Below are positions 44,832-56,988 of a stretch of DNA of 64,000 bases, piece by piece. The DNA lies in contig CM077668.1 of NCBI GenBank assembly GCA_039707655.1, positions 68,837,086 to 68,901,085 of the forward strand, written 5' to 3'. A model generated the notes under the pieces. That model was not told where the DNA came from. It saw nothing but the letters and a program-made list of their open reading frames with translations, and ran no database searches. This DNA comes from Elymus sibiricus (lineage: Eukaryota; Streptophyta; Magnoliopsida; Poales; Poaceae). How positions within the stretch are numbered: position 1 is the stretch's first letter; every line of letters begins with the position of its first letter. The position numbers were made by a program, and so were the translations under genes.

Positions 44832-47697
44832 TGTGACGCCCCCGACTCGACCGTACACTAATCATACATGCAAATGTGTACGATCAAGATCAGGGACTCA
44901 CGGGAAGATATCACAACACAACTCTAGACACAAATTAAAGTCATACAAGCTTCATATTACAAGCCAGGGGTCACTGGTGGATCACTAACCAACCTATACT
45001 AAGCATATAGAATAAACAGGTAGGTAACAATAGCAGGTTACAAAAACAGGCTATGCATCAGAATAGGAGCAATCAATTACAGTAGCAAAATCTAATGCAA
45101 GCACGAGAGAGAATGGAATGGGCGATATAGGAATGATCAAGGGGGGTTTGCTTGCCTGGTTGCTCTACAGATTGAAACGGATCTTCTACGGTGAAGTAGC
45201 CATTCACCGGATCATCAGCGGTCTCGGAGTCTACCGGAGAGAAGAGGGGGAAGAAACAAATAAATACACAGCATACAAATGCAATCACAAAGCAGGACAT
45301 GGCAAAAAGCTACGCTAGGGGTGATCTAACGCAGTGCTACACGTTACAGACGGGGCGGGAAAATATCTGGGGATATTATCCCGGCTCTGGGCAACTATCG
45401 GACAGGTGACCCGGAGGGGGAAGGTTCCATGTTTGCAGTGTTAGAGGCATGTGACAGCCACACAGAGGGCACCATCGGATTCGTCTCGTCTTTCTGATCA
45501 ACTTTGATGTATAAAGTTTTTACATCCGAGTTACGGATGAATTTCTACGGATTTCCGAAGATTTAAACAGCTATTTGGAATTCCTGAAAATTGGCTGTGT
45601 GAGAATTGTTCAGTTTTTAAACTTCACTTAGCTTTTTTCCAAAGGCTATAACTATTTTTCTGCCCATCCTATGGATTAGTGCCTTATATCAATATTGATC
45701 ACTTTCCTGTGATCTACAAGATGGTATCAATTGCATCAATGTTAGAGTTCATTTGCTTAATCAAAACTTTGCTTGAAAAGTGCCATTTAATGTTAATTCC
45801 AGAAACTGTTAAAATATACGAACATAGGATTTTGTGATTTTCACAAGATTTAATCCATGCCTTATTTGAATTTGGTCCAATGGGGTAACTTGGAGCTTGT
45901 CAAGTGTACTACCTGCCCATATAATTCTTATCCACATTAGAAGTCGTTTTGATGTTGTTTTGCTGCAGTACAGAGGGGTAGTCAGTGTAACCGTACCAAA
46001 GCTAGCTACTGCTACAGTAACTGAATGTTACTGTAGCAGAACAGCAGCAGAATGCAGTGGCGGGAGGAGGAGGGGAGCGCGGCTGCGGTGCGTGCGTGAA
46101 TGCGGCGGGACTTGCACGGGCGAGGCAGGTGCACGGCGAGGGCGCGCGCGGAGGCGGCGTGGGTCACGGCAGGGCGCGGGAAGGTGAGGCAGGGACGTGG
46201 CCAGCGGCGCAGGGGAGCACAGCCACGGGCGGCCGCGGGTGCGCGCAGGCGAGGGCAGCAGCACAGGGCGAGCAGCAGGCCGAGCAGCAGCAAGCATCAG
46301 CAGCAGGCAGGGTCGCGGGCGGCACGCGCGGGGGGGTACAGGGCCGGTCGTGGCCAGGGGCGGCCAAAGCGCGAACGGCGGCGACCAAACAGGCGGCGGC
46401 CACGTTCGGGTTTCCCCCACAGGCGGCCATTCGAGGCGCCGCAGGCTGCGATCAAATCGCGGGAGCGCGCCGCGTCCAGGGAGGCCAGGAGGAGGCCGGA
46501 AATGAGCAGGCCGACGGCGTCGTGCGGCGGCGGAGCTACGGCACGCACGGGCTCGGCAAGCCAGCGACCAAACTAGGCGGCTGGTTAACGGCTGCTAGGC
46601 GTGAGGAGCACGATGGCACTACGGGACCGAGCCGTAGGGGCTCGGGTGCGCGAGCTTGCGGCCATGGCGGATAGGAGAGCTCGGCGGGTGGGGATAGGTG
46701 CTACGGCACACTAGGAGGAGGGAGAAGGTGTCGGGGCGGGCCGGAGGCTTACAGCGGGTCAGCAGTGGACCAGTGGGCGCGGAGGAGCACCGGAAACGAC
46801 AAAGCAATCACGGCGATCTCGGCCAACCGAGGAAGAAGATGGAGACGTTGGCGACGGTGTGGCGCGAGGCAGCTCGAACTCGTGCCTGCAGTCGATGAGG
46901 TCGAGCTCGACTGAGCCCCTGGACATCCTTGCGAGGGCCGGGAACCACGGTGGCCGCGGTGGTGTGGCATCGCGGCGGCGGAGGCGCTCGGCTCCGATCC
47001 AGATCGAAAAAGAGGCGAGCGAGGGAGAAAGGAAGAGAGGGGGGTTGCTCTGGCGTGCTAGGGTTCGCCACGGCGCGGAGGGGATCCTTATCCTCGCATG
47101 GAAACAGCGGATGGCCGGCGCGTGGAGAATTGGCACCCATGGCGCGCGCGGGATCGACACCGAGGCGGGAACAGTTGGGGAGGAAGACGACAGGGGGAAA
47201 AATGGCTGGGCCGGCACTGTGTCCCGCTGGGCCAAAGTGCACAGGAGCCATTTCCCCTTTTCTTTTCTGAAAACAAAGGAAGAAGCTCCAGTTTGAATTA
47301 TTTGAGCTAACAAATGAGTTCTGCTGCAACTGTGACTTGGCACATAATTAGCTGACAATATTGTGAGGCTGCACAAAAAGTTTCAGGGCCATAGGAAGAG
47401 GTTAAGCATTTTTAGAAATTATAGAGGCCAAAATAAATGTTGCTGGACCACTAGAATAATTTCTAGGCGCAATTTGGGGATTCCAAAAATGTTGGTTTCA
47501 ACATGACAAATATTTAGGGGTTATTTGCCATAGGATGAACTATTTTGATTGCATGACAGAAGAATTAAATATTTGACATGCAAGTTAAATTGGAAATTGA
47601 CTTTGATTTTGGACAAGTGGCAGATTAGCTTAGTGATCATGATGACATGGCCACTATTAGGGGAGGATTACTGTAGTATGACACTGGGGATGTTACA
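44832..47697 (-). repeat. 3' LTR of the LARD, internally deleted
   Basis: 2866 bp. On the plus strand it runs TGTGACGCCCCCGACTCG to ACTGGGGATGTTACA. Relative to the 5' LTR it lacks the segment 50897-52557, with AGGGG at the junction (44966-44970). GC-rich frames at 46050-47300 recur in the other LTR with frameshifts and are not taken as genes. Confidence 0.88.
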
Positions 47698-50600
47698 AAT
47701 CTCCTCCACTACAAGAAATCTCGTCCCGAGATTTAAGCGGTGGAGTAAAAAAGGGTATAGGGACGGAAGTCTGGAAGGGTTGGCATCCGGTAACTGTCTC
47801 AGGGAAGAAGGCTTAGCAGCATTTGAGAATATATCGAGAATGATGTAAGGAGGTACAACAAATTTCAATCAGGCAGGCATTCCAGCTGATGCCTAAACAG
47901 ATGATAAAGGGTTTTAGAGCAATGAAGAATAAGGTTGCATCTGATACCGGAATGAAACATGGTAAGGAAATTAGCTCGTGAATTATATACGAAGCCAGGT
48001 GCAAAGAATACTTCGGAATCAAGGATGTACAGAAGAGCCAGGTTACGATCCTGTGGAACTGTGGTGAGGGTGGATTAAACATAGAAAGGAGTGGTGACAT
48101 AATGCACAATCACGATAGATGGTTTGTCAGAGGATAGCCTGTCAGTTATGTTGGCAACAACGTTGGTACCAATGGCGAGGGACGAAGAGAACCATTTTCC
48201 TGCTCATTAAGACGAGGCGGACCAATAGGCAAGGTTCTCGTCCATCGGTGGTTACCGGAATGTCATCAACAATAGTAACGGGGTCTCACTGACAGACTTA
48301 TACACCGAGGTGTTTACATAAGCAGGAAATTATTTCTGCTTATATCATATAGATCACAAGAAAGGTTAAACAAACCAATGGAAAGGAAAATGTGATTATC
48401 AGAATTAATCAGACCAGTGGAAAGGAAAATGTGTATACACGAGTATTAGGTGTATAACCTTTCCAAGAGCAAGCAGAGCGGGATAATCATGACAAGACTC
48501 CAAGTACGTAACCATTTAGACAAAGGGGGGAGGAATTTATGAGGCTTACCCATACAACGGTGTGAGGGTAATTGAACAAGAAACATTTAGCATTATGCTT
48601 CCACAGTTATCGTTGATGTTTGAGTACCACAGTCATGCTTCGGGATATCATTGACATGGTCATCAGGTAAAGGTCAGCCTTTGGATACACAAGGGATCCA
48701 TCGGAAACGACTTATAAATTAAGTCGTATATTTTCAGCAAGGAAAAGATGAGGATGTGGCCCACGGGTTCAGCAACAATTCATCGAGGGGGCAAGGATGG
48801 TATTTCTCCTCATGAATTCGATCGATGTCCTGGAACAAGTCAGTATATTGATGGTGATCATGACAAATTTTGTCGAGAGGCTCTATGAAGATGCCATCGA
48901 GCAGCGACGACATCAAGCAAAAGGAATGATGAAGCGAAAGGCTATTGGAACCACGGATACGACACAAGCTCGAAATCAAGCTTGTTGTTCGAGGTGAGAT
49001 GATAAGATGAGGAAGATCGACGTAAGCTTCGCTCATCGTCGGAAGTTGCTCCGGGCATAAGGACCAGGTAGCACAGTTAAAATTAGCACGATAATGATAT
49101 AGCCGAATAGGCTAGGAATGATGTGATGGAGTATCATTCCAATAAGAATTCACAAGAGGTAGTGCAATGACACAATATCCTTGAGATAACATGGGGCAAT
49201 ACTTGAAGGTAGATCAGAATAGAGGTTGGACAGGTGAAATGATCTGCAGAAGACAAGTATTTTAAATTGTCCGGGAAATGGAATCAAGGAAAAAATATGG
49301 TCGGAACCACGATTGCAAAGGATCAATTCACAGATACAAGATGAACTTATACCAAGGGAACAATTGATTTTAAGAGAAGCTTCCATGATAAGATCTACAT
49401 CGTGTCTATGGGCATGAACACAAAGTTCAAGGTTGACTCCCACTTCTCCAATGCATAATCTTTCATTCACTGCTCTGTTAAAAATTATATGAACGTCCAG
49501 AACTACCTGGTGAAATACCAGAGGAGTATGACCCGCGAAAATTATCGGGTTCACACAGATTAGAGAAGGCATAGGTTCAACCCATCAGGGCATCTTAGGA
49601 CCATATACCACAAACTTCAGGAGTAAATAACTCAAGCTCGATAGTAGAGCATGGCTGACAAAAACAGAGGATACAATTTACCAAAGGCATTATGTATCAG
49701 GGGAGAACTCACAAGATTTGGGATGTTAAGGACACTGTCGGATAACAACCCAACAATGGATCTGGCGATTCACGACGGAGTTGATGTGAGTATCGGTAAT
49801 CAATCAAAGGGAGAAGGGATGCCAAGGCATCGGCTTATAGAAACATTTGAATAATTTGATGCTTAAATACAAGGAAATTTTGATTTCTAGGTCGGTGTAT
49901 CAGAATCAGATGCTCTGATCGAAGATGGATAGGTTGAACAGACTTAGAGTCACACCCGATCAAATCTTGATTGGGCAAGAACCAGCTCATATCCGATACG
50001 ATGTCTGAGCCGGAAAGAAAATTTCTAAGGATTAATTGATGATTGCGAGTATTCGCGCACACGTTGAATCCATAGGAACAGAATGACAATCACAAAGGAT
50101 TTTAATAAATATTGCTAGACATATGGAATTAACCATAATTCAGGCCGGCAAGGAGAATCTCAAAAGCAGTAAGCTGTAGAGGATTTTCGGGGGATCAGAT
50201 AGCATTTCAAAGTATTTTGGAAAGCACATGAACAACTGGGGATGAACGGACCCCGGGTAAGTGAATTATCCGTAGTGCGAAAAGAAGCTGCAAAGCAGAA
50301 GGCACAAAGGATTCTCGGAACAACGAAGAGTATTAGGGGTAACTTGTAACAACAAGAGCAACTGGGGATGAACGTACAAACGGCAAGGATGTTATTCACG
50401 AGGAACGCCGGTGGTCAGGAACTGCAAAGCAGTGGGCACAGGGTCTCGGGAAACATCGAGGAGTATCTGCAGAATCTTGTGGCGAAGCAAGCGATCATCT
50501 GTAGTGAAGGGGCTCTCCGGGATGAAGTGGTAACGAGAACCTATATAATGTCAGAGTTAGTAAAATCTTTAACCCGAATAGACGAGAGATCAGAGTCCCA

Positions 50601-50762
50601 GAGTATAGACGAGGAATAAAAGATCCTAATATCACCCATTGGCGACGTGGGCCCGTAAGCCACACAGCCATGTTAGTAAAACAGTTTTCATAGACTAGAC
50701 TCAACTTCGGCCAAGGAGTTGGAAAGGGGGATTCCTACAGGCAGTCGGCTCTGATACCAACT
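47698..50762 (-). other. Non-coding internal region of the LARD
   Basis: 3065 bp, with no gag, protease, polymerase or integrase motif in any frame; the longest minus-strand frame (49150-49572) shows no known domain. Next to the 3' LTR the minus strand has a purine-rich GTGGAGGAGATT, the candidate polypurine tract. AAATCTCG-TCC-CGAGATTT (47716-47734) is a perfect 8-bp hairpin beside it. Confidence 0.75.
50748..50759 (-). other. Primer-binding site, initiator-Met tRNA (LARD)
   Basis: Minus strand TGGTATCAGAGC, three bases from the LTR end. The following leader sequence (CTACAGGCAGTC on the plus strand) is shared with element F. Confidence 0.9.
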
Positions 50763-53700
50763 TGTGACGCCCCCGACTCGACCGTACACTAATCATACAC
50801 GCAAATGTGTACGATCAAGATCAGGGACTCACGGGAAGATATCACAACACAACTCTAGACACAAATTAAAGTCATACAAGCTTTATATTACAAGCCAGGG
50901 GCCTCGAGGGCTCGAATACATAAGCTCGCTTACAAGCGTTAGCGGAAGCATTAGATATCTAAGTACAGACATAAAAGATAAAACAGATAGGCCTTAAGAA
51001 GGTGGGGCAAAATAATGACTAAGGTCGAAAAGGCGCAGGCCTCCTGCCTGGGACCCTCCGAACCTACTCCTCGTCGTCGGCTAACTCGTAGTAGTAGCCA
51101 CCCTCGGGGTGGTAGTAGTGGTCGCCGGCGGGGGCAGCTGTCTCCTGGGATCCGTCATCTGGTCGCATCAATCGGGTATGGGAAAAAGAGGAAGCAAAGC
51201 AACCGTGAGTACTCATCCAAAGTACTCGGCAAGACTTACATCAGATCTATTCTATGTATGCAACATTATCAAAGGAAGGCTGTATATGTGGACTGGACTG
51301 CAGAAATGCCAGAATAGAGAGAAGGCCTAGTCCTATCGAAGACTAGCATCTTCAGCGGTCTTGTAGCATTAGAAGAGTGTAGATTAGTACAATATAAAGT
51401 AGTAGTAGCATTAAGCATCAACATCGCCCAGAGATCCTTCCTCGACTCCCTGCGAGAAGGCAATCCTGGAGCCATCATATCCACTTATCATATCCAGTAT
51501 CCAGTTCTAGTTGTATCGATCGGGATACAACTCCGAGTGTCCGTTACCGAGGATCTGGCTATTCGAATAGATATACTTCCCTGCAGGGGTGCACCAACTT
51601 ACCCACCACGCTCGATTAACTCCGGCCGGACACACTTTTCTGGGTCCTGCCCGGCCTCGATCAAAACGACACGCCGCAGCCCTACCTAGGCTTAACAGAG
51701 AGGTCAGCACGCCAGACTAACCCTATGCGCGCAGGGGTCTTGGGCCCATCGCCCTTTGCACTCCTGCACGTTGCGTACGCGGCCGGTGAGCAGACCTAGC
51801 CCCCTTAAACAAGGACGGGCGTTCCAGTCCAACCCGGCGCGCGCCGCTCAGTCGCTGACGTCTAGAGAGCTTCGGCTGATGCATACGACGCAGAGTACCC
51901 ATATTTATTCCCGCGTGATGGTTAGTGCTATTAGGCCAGAGGCCTACTCGGATCAAATATCCAAACCGTTAGTGTATTGGGAGCGCGCGTAACGAGCAGA
52001 GACTCACGATCATGTGACCCCGTCGCCCCGTCTTGTGGACTTGCGGCAAGGGCTAAGAATGCCCGGCCGCGCCATGTAGAGATCTCGCGGGTACCCTCCA
52101 GGTCAACCTGACTCCACATCACTCGCAACATTTGCTCGCGCGGGTACCCCTCAGGGTCGACCCGACTTTATCAGGTATCATGGGTAAGTCACAGTAACCG
52201 TGTGTCCATAACACCAAGGGGGAAACCCGAGGAATCACCCTCGATGGATTCCCACTCGATGTAACCGACAAGGTGAACTAAGGAGGAATCACCCTCGATG
52301 GTTCACGCCTGAAGGATTGCACGACAGAGTCGTTATCGGGAGTGGTGAAGGAGGAATCACCCTCGAAGACCACGACCGATTAGCTACTCAACAAAGTTAA
52401 CATCAGAAGTGCTATACGAGGTATTACCCTCGGCACTCGATAGTAGCCCTGCAGTGTCGTACTGATAAGGGGGTGTGATGTGATGTGTCGGGCTCTGAAC
52501 ATCGTTCACGTTGATCGAGTCATCTGATAAACCAGCCTGGGCAACTGGGACAAAGTGAGGGGTCACTGGTGGATCACTAACCAACCTATACTAAGCATAT
52601 AGAATAAACAGGTAGGTAACAATAGCAGGTTACAAAAACAGGCTATGCATCAGAATAGGAGCAATCAATTACAGTAGCAAAATATAATGCAAGCACGAGA
52701 GAGAATGGAATGGGCGATATAGGAATGATCAAGGGGGGTTTGCTTGCCTGGTTGCTCTGCAGATAGAAACGGACCTTCTACGGTGAAGTAGCCATTCACC
52801 GGATCATCAGCGGTCTCGGAGTCTACCGGAGAGAAGAGGGGGGAAGAAACAAATAAATACACAACATACAAATGCAATCACAAAGCAGGACATGGCAAAA
52901 AGCTACGCTAGGGGTGATCTAACGCAGTGCTACACGTTACAGACGGGGCGTTCCCGGCTCTGGGCAACTATCGGACAGGTGACCCGGAGAGGGAAGGTTC
53001 CATGTTTGCAGTGTTAGAGGCATGTGACAGCCACACAGAGGGCACCATCGGATTCGTCTCGTCTTTCTGATCAACTTTGATGTATAAAGTTTTTACATCC
53101 GAGTTACGGATGAATTTCTACGAATTTCCGAAGATTTAAACAGCTATTTGGAATTCCTGAAAATTGGCTGTCTGAGAATTGTTCAGTTTTTAAACTTCAC
53201 TTAGCTGTTTTCCAAAGGCTATAACTATTGTTCTGCCCATCCTATGGATTAGTGCCTTATATCAATATTGATCACTTTCCTGTGATCTACAAGATGGTAT
53301 CAATTGCATCACTGTTAGAGTTCATTTGCTTAATCAAAACTTTGCTTGAAAAGTGCCATTTGATGTTAATTCCAGAAACTGTTAAAATATACGAACATAG
53401 GATTTTGTGATTTTCACAAGATTTAATCCATGCCTTATTTGAATTTGGTCCAATGGGTTAACTTGGAGCTTGTCAAGTGTACTACCTGCCCATATAATTC
53501 TTATCCACATTAGAAGTGGTTTTGATGTTGTTTTGCTGCAGTACAGAGGGGTAGTCAGTGTAACCGTACCAAAGCTAGCTACTGCTACAGTAACTGAATG
53601 TTACTGTAGCATAGCAGCAGCAGAATGCAGTGGCGGGAGGAGCAGGGGAGCGCGGCTGCGGTGCGTGCGTGAACGCGGTGGGACTTGCGCGGGCGAGGCA

Positions 53701-55274
53701 GGTGCACGGCGAGGGCGCGCGCGGAGGCGGCGTGGGTCACGGCAGGGCGCGGGTAGGCGAGGCAGGGACGCGGCCAGCGGCGTAGGGGAGCACAGCCACG
53801 GGCGGCCGCGGGTGCGCGCAGCACAGGGCGAGCAGCAGGCCAAGCAGCAGCAAGCATCAGCAGCAGGCAGGGTCACGGGCGGCGCGCGCGGGGGGTACAG
53901 GGCCGGTCGTGGCTAGGGGCGGCCAAAGCGCGAACGGCGGCGACCAAACAGGCGGCGGCCACGTTCGGGTTTCCCCCACAGGCGGCCATTCAGGGCGCCG
54001 CAGGCTGCGTTCGAATCGCGGGAGCGTGCCGCGTCCAGGGATGCCATCGGGAGGCCAGGAGGAGGCTGGAAACGAGCAGGCCGACGGCGTGGTGCGGCGG
54101 CGGAGCTACGGCACGCACGGGCTCGGCGCTACGGCGAGCCAGCGACCAAACTAGGCGGCTGGTTAACGACTGCTAGGCGTGAGGAGCACGACGGCACTAC
54201 GGGACCGAGCCGTAGGGGCTCGGGTGCGCGAGCTTGCGGCCATGGCGGACAGGAGAGCTCGGCGGGTGGGGATAGGTGCTACGGCGCGCTAGGAGGAGGG
54301 AGAAGGTGTCGGGGCGGGCCGGAGGCTTACAACGGGTCAGCAGTGGACCAGTGGGCGCGGAGGAGCACCGGAGACGACGAAGCAATCGCGGCGATCTCGG
54401 CCAACCGAGGAAGAAGACGGAGACGTTGGCGATGGTGTGGCGCGAGGCAGCTCGAACTCGTGCCTGCAGTCGATGAGGTCGAGCTCGACTGAGCCCCTGG
54501 ACATCCTTGCGAGGGCCGGGAACCACGGTGGCCGTGGTGGTGTGGCATCGCGGTGGCGGAGGCGCTCGGCTCCGATCCAGATCGAAAAAGAGGCGAGCGA
54601 GGGAGAAAGGAAGAGAGGGGGGTTGCTCTGGCGTGCTAGGGTTCGCCACGGCGCAGAGGGGATCCTTATCCTCGCAGGGAAACAGCGGATGGCCGGCGCG
54701 TGGAGAATCGGCGCCCATGGCGCGCGCGGGATCGACACCGAGGCGGGAACAGTTGGGGAGGAAGACGACAGGGGAAAAATGGCTGGGCCGGCACTGTGTC
54801 CCGCTGGGCCAAAGTGCACAGGAGCCATTTCCCCTTTTCTTTTCTGAAAACAAAGGAAGAAGCTCCAGTTCGAATTATTTGAGCTAACAAATGAGTTCTG
54901 CTGCAACTGTGACTTGGCACATAATTAGCTGACAATATTGTGAGGCTGCACAAAAAGTTTCAGGGCCATAGGAAGAGGTTAATCATTTTTAGAAATTATA
55001 GAGGTCAAAATAAATGCTGCTGGACCACTAGAATAATTTCCAGGGGCAATTTGGGGATTCCAAAAATGTTGGTTTCAACATGACAAATATTTAGGGGTTA
55101 TTTTCCATAGGATGAACTATTTTGATTGCATGACAGAAGAATTAAATATTTGACATGCAAGTTAAATTGGAAATTGACTTTGATTTTGGACAAGTGGCAG
55201 ATTAGCTTAGTGATCATGATGACATGGCCACTATTAGGGGAGGATTACTGTAGTATGACACTGGGGGTGTTACC
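50763..55274 (-). repeat. 5' LTR of the LARD
   Basis: 4512 bp. On the plus strand it runs TGTGACGCCCCCGACTCG to ACTGGGGGTGTTACC (last base A to C). It keeps the 1.66-kb part missing in the other LTR (50901-52560), which includes a repeated phrase GAGGAATCACCCTCGA (52209-52366). Confidence 0.88.
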
Positions 55275-55660
55275 GCCGTCGTGCGGGAGGCCTGTCCCTC
55301 CAGCACCATCGCGGTCGCCGTTCGGACGCAGTAGCAGGGGCATACCAGGCCACCCCTGGCCCGGCCAGGCCTAAATCAGGCCCGCAAAGCCCTGGCCGCC
55401 ACGTTGCAGCAGGCCGGCGCCAGCGCCGCCACCACCCACCCCGCCCAACGCCGCTCCTCCGCCTCCCGGAAACCACATTGTCGACACGCCCCACTGTCGC
55501 CCCGCCTAGACCGAGATGGGGCCCAAAGGGCCCAGATCTGGGCCGAGCGGACGCCGCCAGATCGCACCGCCGCGCCACCCCCCCCCCCCCCCGCCAATGG
55601 CAGCGCCGCCGCCAAGCAGATCACCCGCGTCGCGACAGGCCACCCCGCCGTCGCGCCGGA

Positions 55661-55825
55661 CCGCCGCCGCCTAGGTGCACCCCATGGCTCCGCTCCGTCC
55701 CGCGTCGGCGTGTCACTGAGAGGGAAAAGGCCAGGGGCCGCCGGCGCCGCCTAGGTGCACCCCACGGCTCCGCTCCGCCCCGCGTCGGCGCGCCACCGAG
55801 AGGGGAAAGGCCAAGGGCCGCCGGC
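55661..55825. repeat. 80-bp tandem duplication
   Basis: Two copies (55661-55740, 55741-55820) sharing CGCCTAGGTGCACCCCA, CTCCGCTCCG and GCGTCGGCG, with scattered C/T differences. It lies in the GC-rich half of the LINE-like module. Confidence 0.85.
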
Positions 55826-56029
55826 ACCGGCGCCGCTCGGGCCAGCGACGACGGCGGGAAGGGAGGAACAGGGGAGGGCTCGATGGGAGACGCGGCCGGT
55901 CACCCGCGGGGGCGACACGGTCGCGAGAGAGGGGGGTGTCCCATAACAAGTAATTTGATAAAACAAAATACATACAGTAGTAGTAGGATGTGTGTTTGAC
56001 ACTGTAGATATTGATACTTTTCTCTAAAA

Positions 56030-56109
56030 AAATTGGTCAAATATATACATATTTGATTTTTAAAAACTAATACAGTACATCTTATATTTTAAATTAAAAC
56101 GAGGGAGTA
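56030..56109. mobile_element. Truncated Stowaway-like MITE end
   Basis: It contains TTGGTCAAATAT and ends AAAACGAGGGAGTA, the right end typical of Triticeae Stowaway elements. No left terminal repeat was found. Confidence 0.45.
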
Positions 56110-56150
56110 TTAGTTGGTCTACCAGAGCCTGAGCTAATTCTAGTTCTCAC

Positions 56151-56569
56151 TATAGTTGGCCAAATGGGCCGGGTTAACCAGGCCGGCCCGTGAGCACACC
56201 GGCACGGCCCGCCTTGGGCCAGGCACGGCACGGGCTAAACGGGCCTGGCCCGGCACGCGGCACGCCCTGGGCCGTGCTTGGGCTGCTAGCCTGAGCACGC
56301 GGGCCGGCACGGCACGGCCCGATTACGTTTTTTTATATTTTTTATTTTTTCTATACATCTATATATGGCCCAACATGTAAAAATAGGCTAAAAACGTCCA
56401 GTGCGTCAGATAGCAGACGAACTAGCGGGCCTGGCATGCCGGTGGGCCGGCCCGATTAGTAGCTGGGCCGTGCCTGGGCTGCGACCTCCCGCCCGTGGGC
56501 CGGCACGTAGCCGGGCCGTCGCGGGCCGTGCCGTGCCAGGCACGTTTACGGCCCGTTTGGCCAGGTATG
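56151..56569. mobile_element. hAT-type MITE, 419 bp, TSD GTTCTCAC
   Basis: The 8-bp direct repeat GTTCTCAC lies at 56143-56150 and 56570-56577. The ends match as inverted repeats: TATAGTTGGCCAAATGGGCC from the left and CATACCTGGCCAAACGGGCC from the right. The interior is dominated by GGGCC, GGCACGGC and CGGCCCG words around an AT-rich centre (56325-56370), with no coding capacity. 8-bp duplications are typical of hAT elements. Confidence 0.8.
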
Positions 56570-56699
56570 GTTCTCACATGTCGCGACGCTTGCTGCAAGA
56601 TAGCCACGCGACAAATCACTTGGCAAAGAGAGCCAGCTGAGGAATTGGGCCAAACTGTAAAAAACCATCCCAGATCTCACATTCACAAGTCACAGCGGC

Positions 56700-56988
56700 A
56701 GCGATCCTCACCAATCCCTTTCCCCTCCTCCCCTTCCCAGCCCTCGAAACCCTAGAAACCCGCGGCGCCTCTCCGCTCGAGCTCCACCGTGCGGGGCGAC
56801 AGGCAAGGCGGCGGGTAGAATCTGCTTCAACACCGGGCCGGCGACTCGCGGAAGCAGGGCGCGACGGCGCTCGATCCCTCCACCCCCTCCGTCTCCCCGG
56901 CGCTCTCCGTGATCTGCACACTCGGTCCGCTGGGTCGCACCAGCCACCGCAGGCTGCTCGGCTGCCCCAACTGCTGTCGTTGAAGAAG
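56700..56988 (+). other. 5' untranslated exon of the DUF1618 gene (predicted)
   Basis: A GC-rich stretch containing the typical grass leader words CGAAACCCTAGAAACCC, ending in TTGAAGAAG followed by a good splice donor (GTAAGG, 56989-56994). The transcription start is not fixed; no clear TATA box was seen upstream. An intron would run to the acceptor CTTCTCGCAG (57653). Confidence 0.55.

Larger units (their letters stand above)
44832..55274 (-). mobile_element. Sukkula-like LARD (large non-coding gypsy derivative), TSD GCCGT
   Basis: Minus orientation: 5' LTR 50763-55274, primer site 50748-50759, non-coding internal region 47698-50762, 3' LTR 44832-47697. The direct repeat GCCGT lies at 44827-44831 and 55275-55279. 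LTR size (4.5 kb) and an internal region of about 3.1 kb without genes match the LARD class described in barley as Sukkula. It encodes nothing recognisable, so it would need foreign gag and pol. The 3' LTR carries a 1.66-kb deletion. Confidence 0.85.
44233..55950 (-). mobile_element. LINE-like GC-rich module split by the LARD
   Basis: Two parts, 44233-44831 and 55280-55950, join exactly at the LARD target duplication (GCCGT). The minus strand ends GCGGGGGAAACCCTTTTTCGGT near 44233, which I associate with 3' ends of grass LINE-type repeats; the right part looks like a GC-rich 5' region. TAATTT occurs on both sides (44227-44232, 55951-55956) as a possible target duplication. No ORF2 is present, so if LINE-derived it is an internally deleted copy of about 1.3 kb. 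Classification is weak. Confidence 0.4.

Noticed and set aside
46050..47376. Several GC-rich frames of 100-200 codons
   Set aside because: They lie in a LARD LTR and recur with frameshifts at 53600-54950; Arg/Ala/Pro-rich composition typical of non-coding GC-rich DNA.
49150..49572. 140-codon minus-strand frame in the LARD interior as a gene
   Set aside because: No recognisable domain; elements of this type are non-coding, and similar frames arise by chance in 3 kb.
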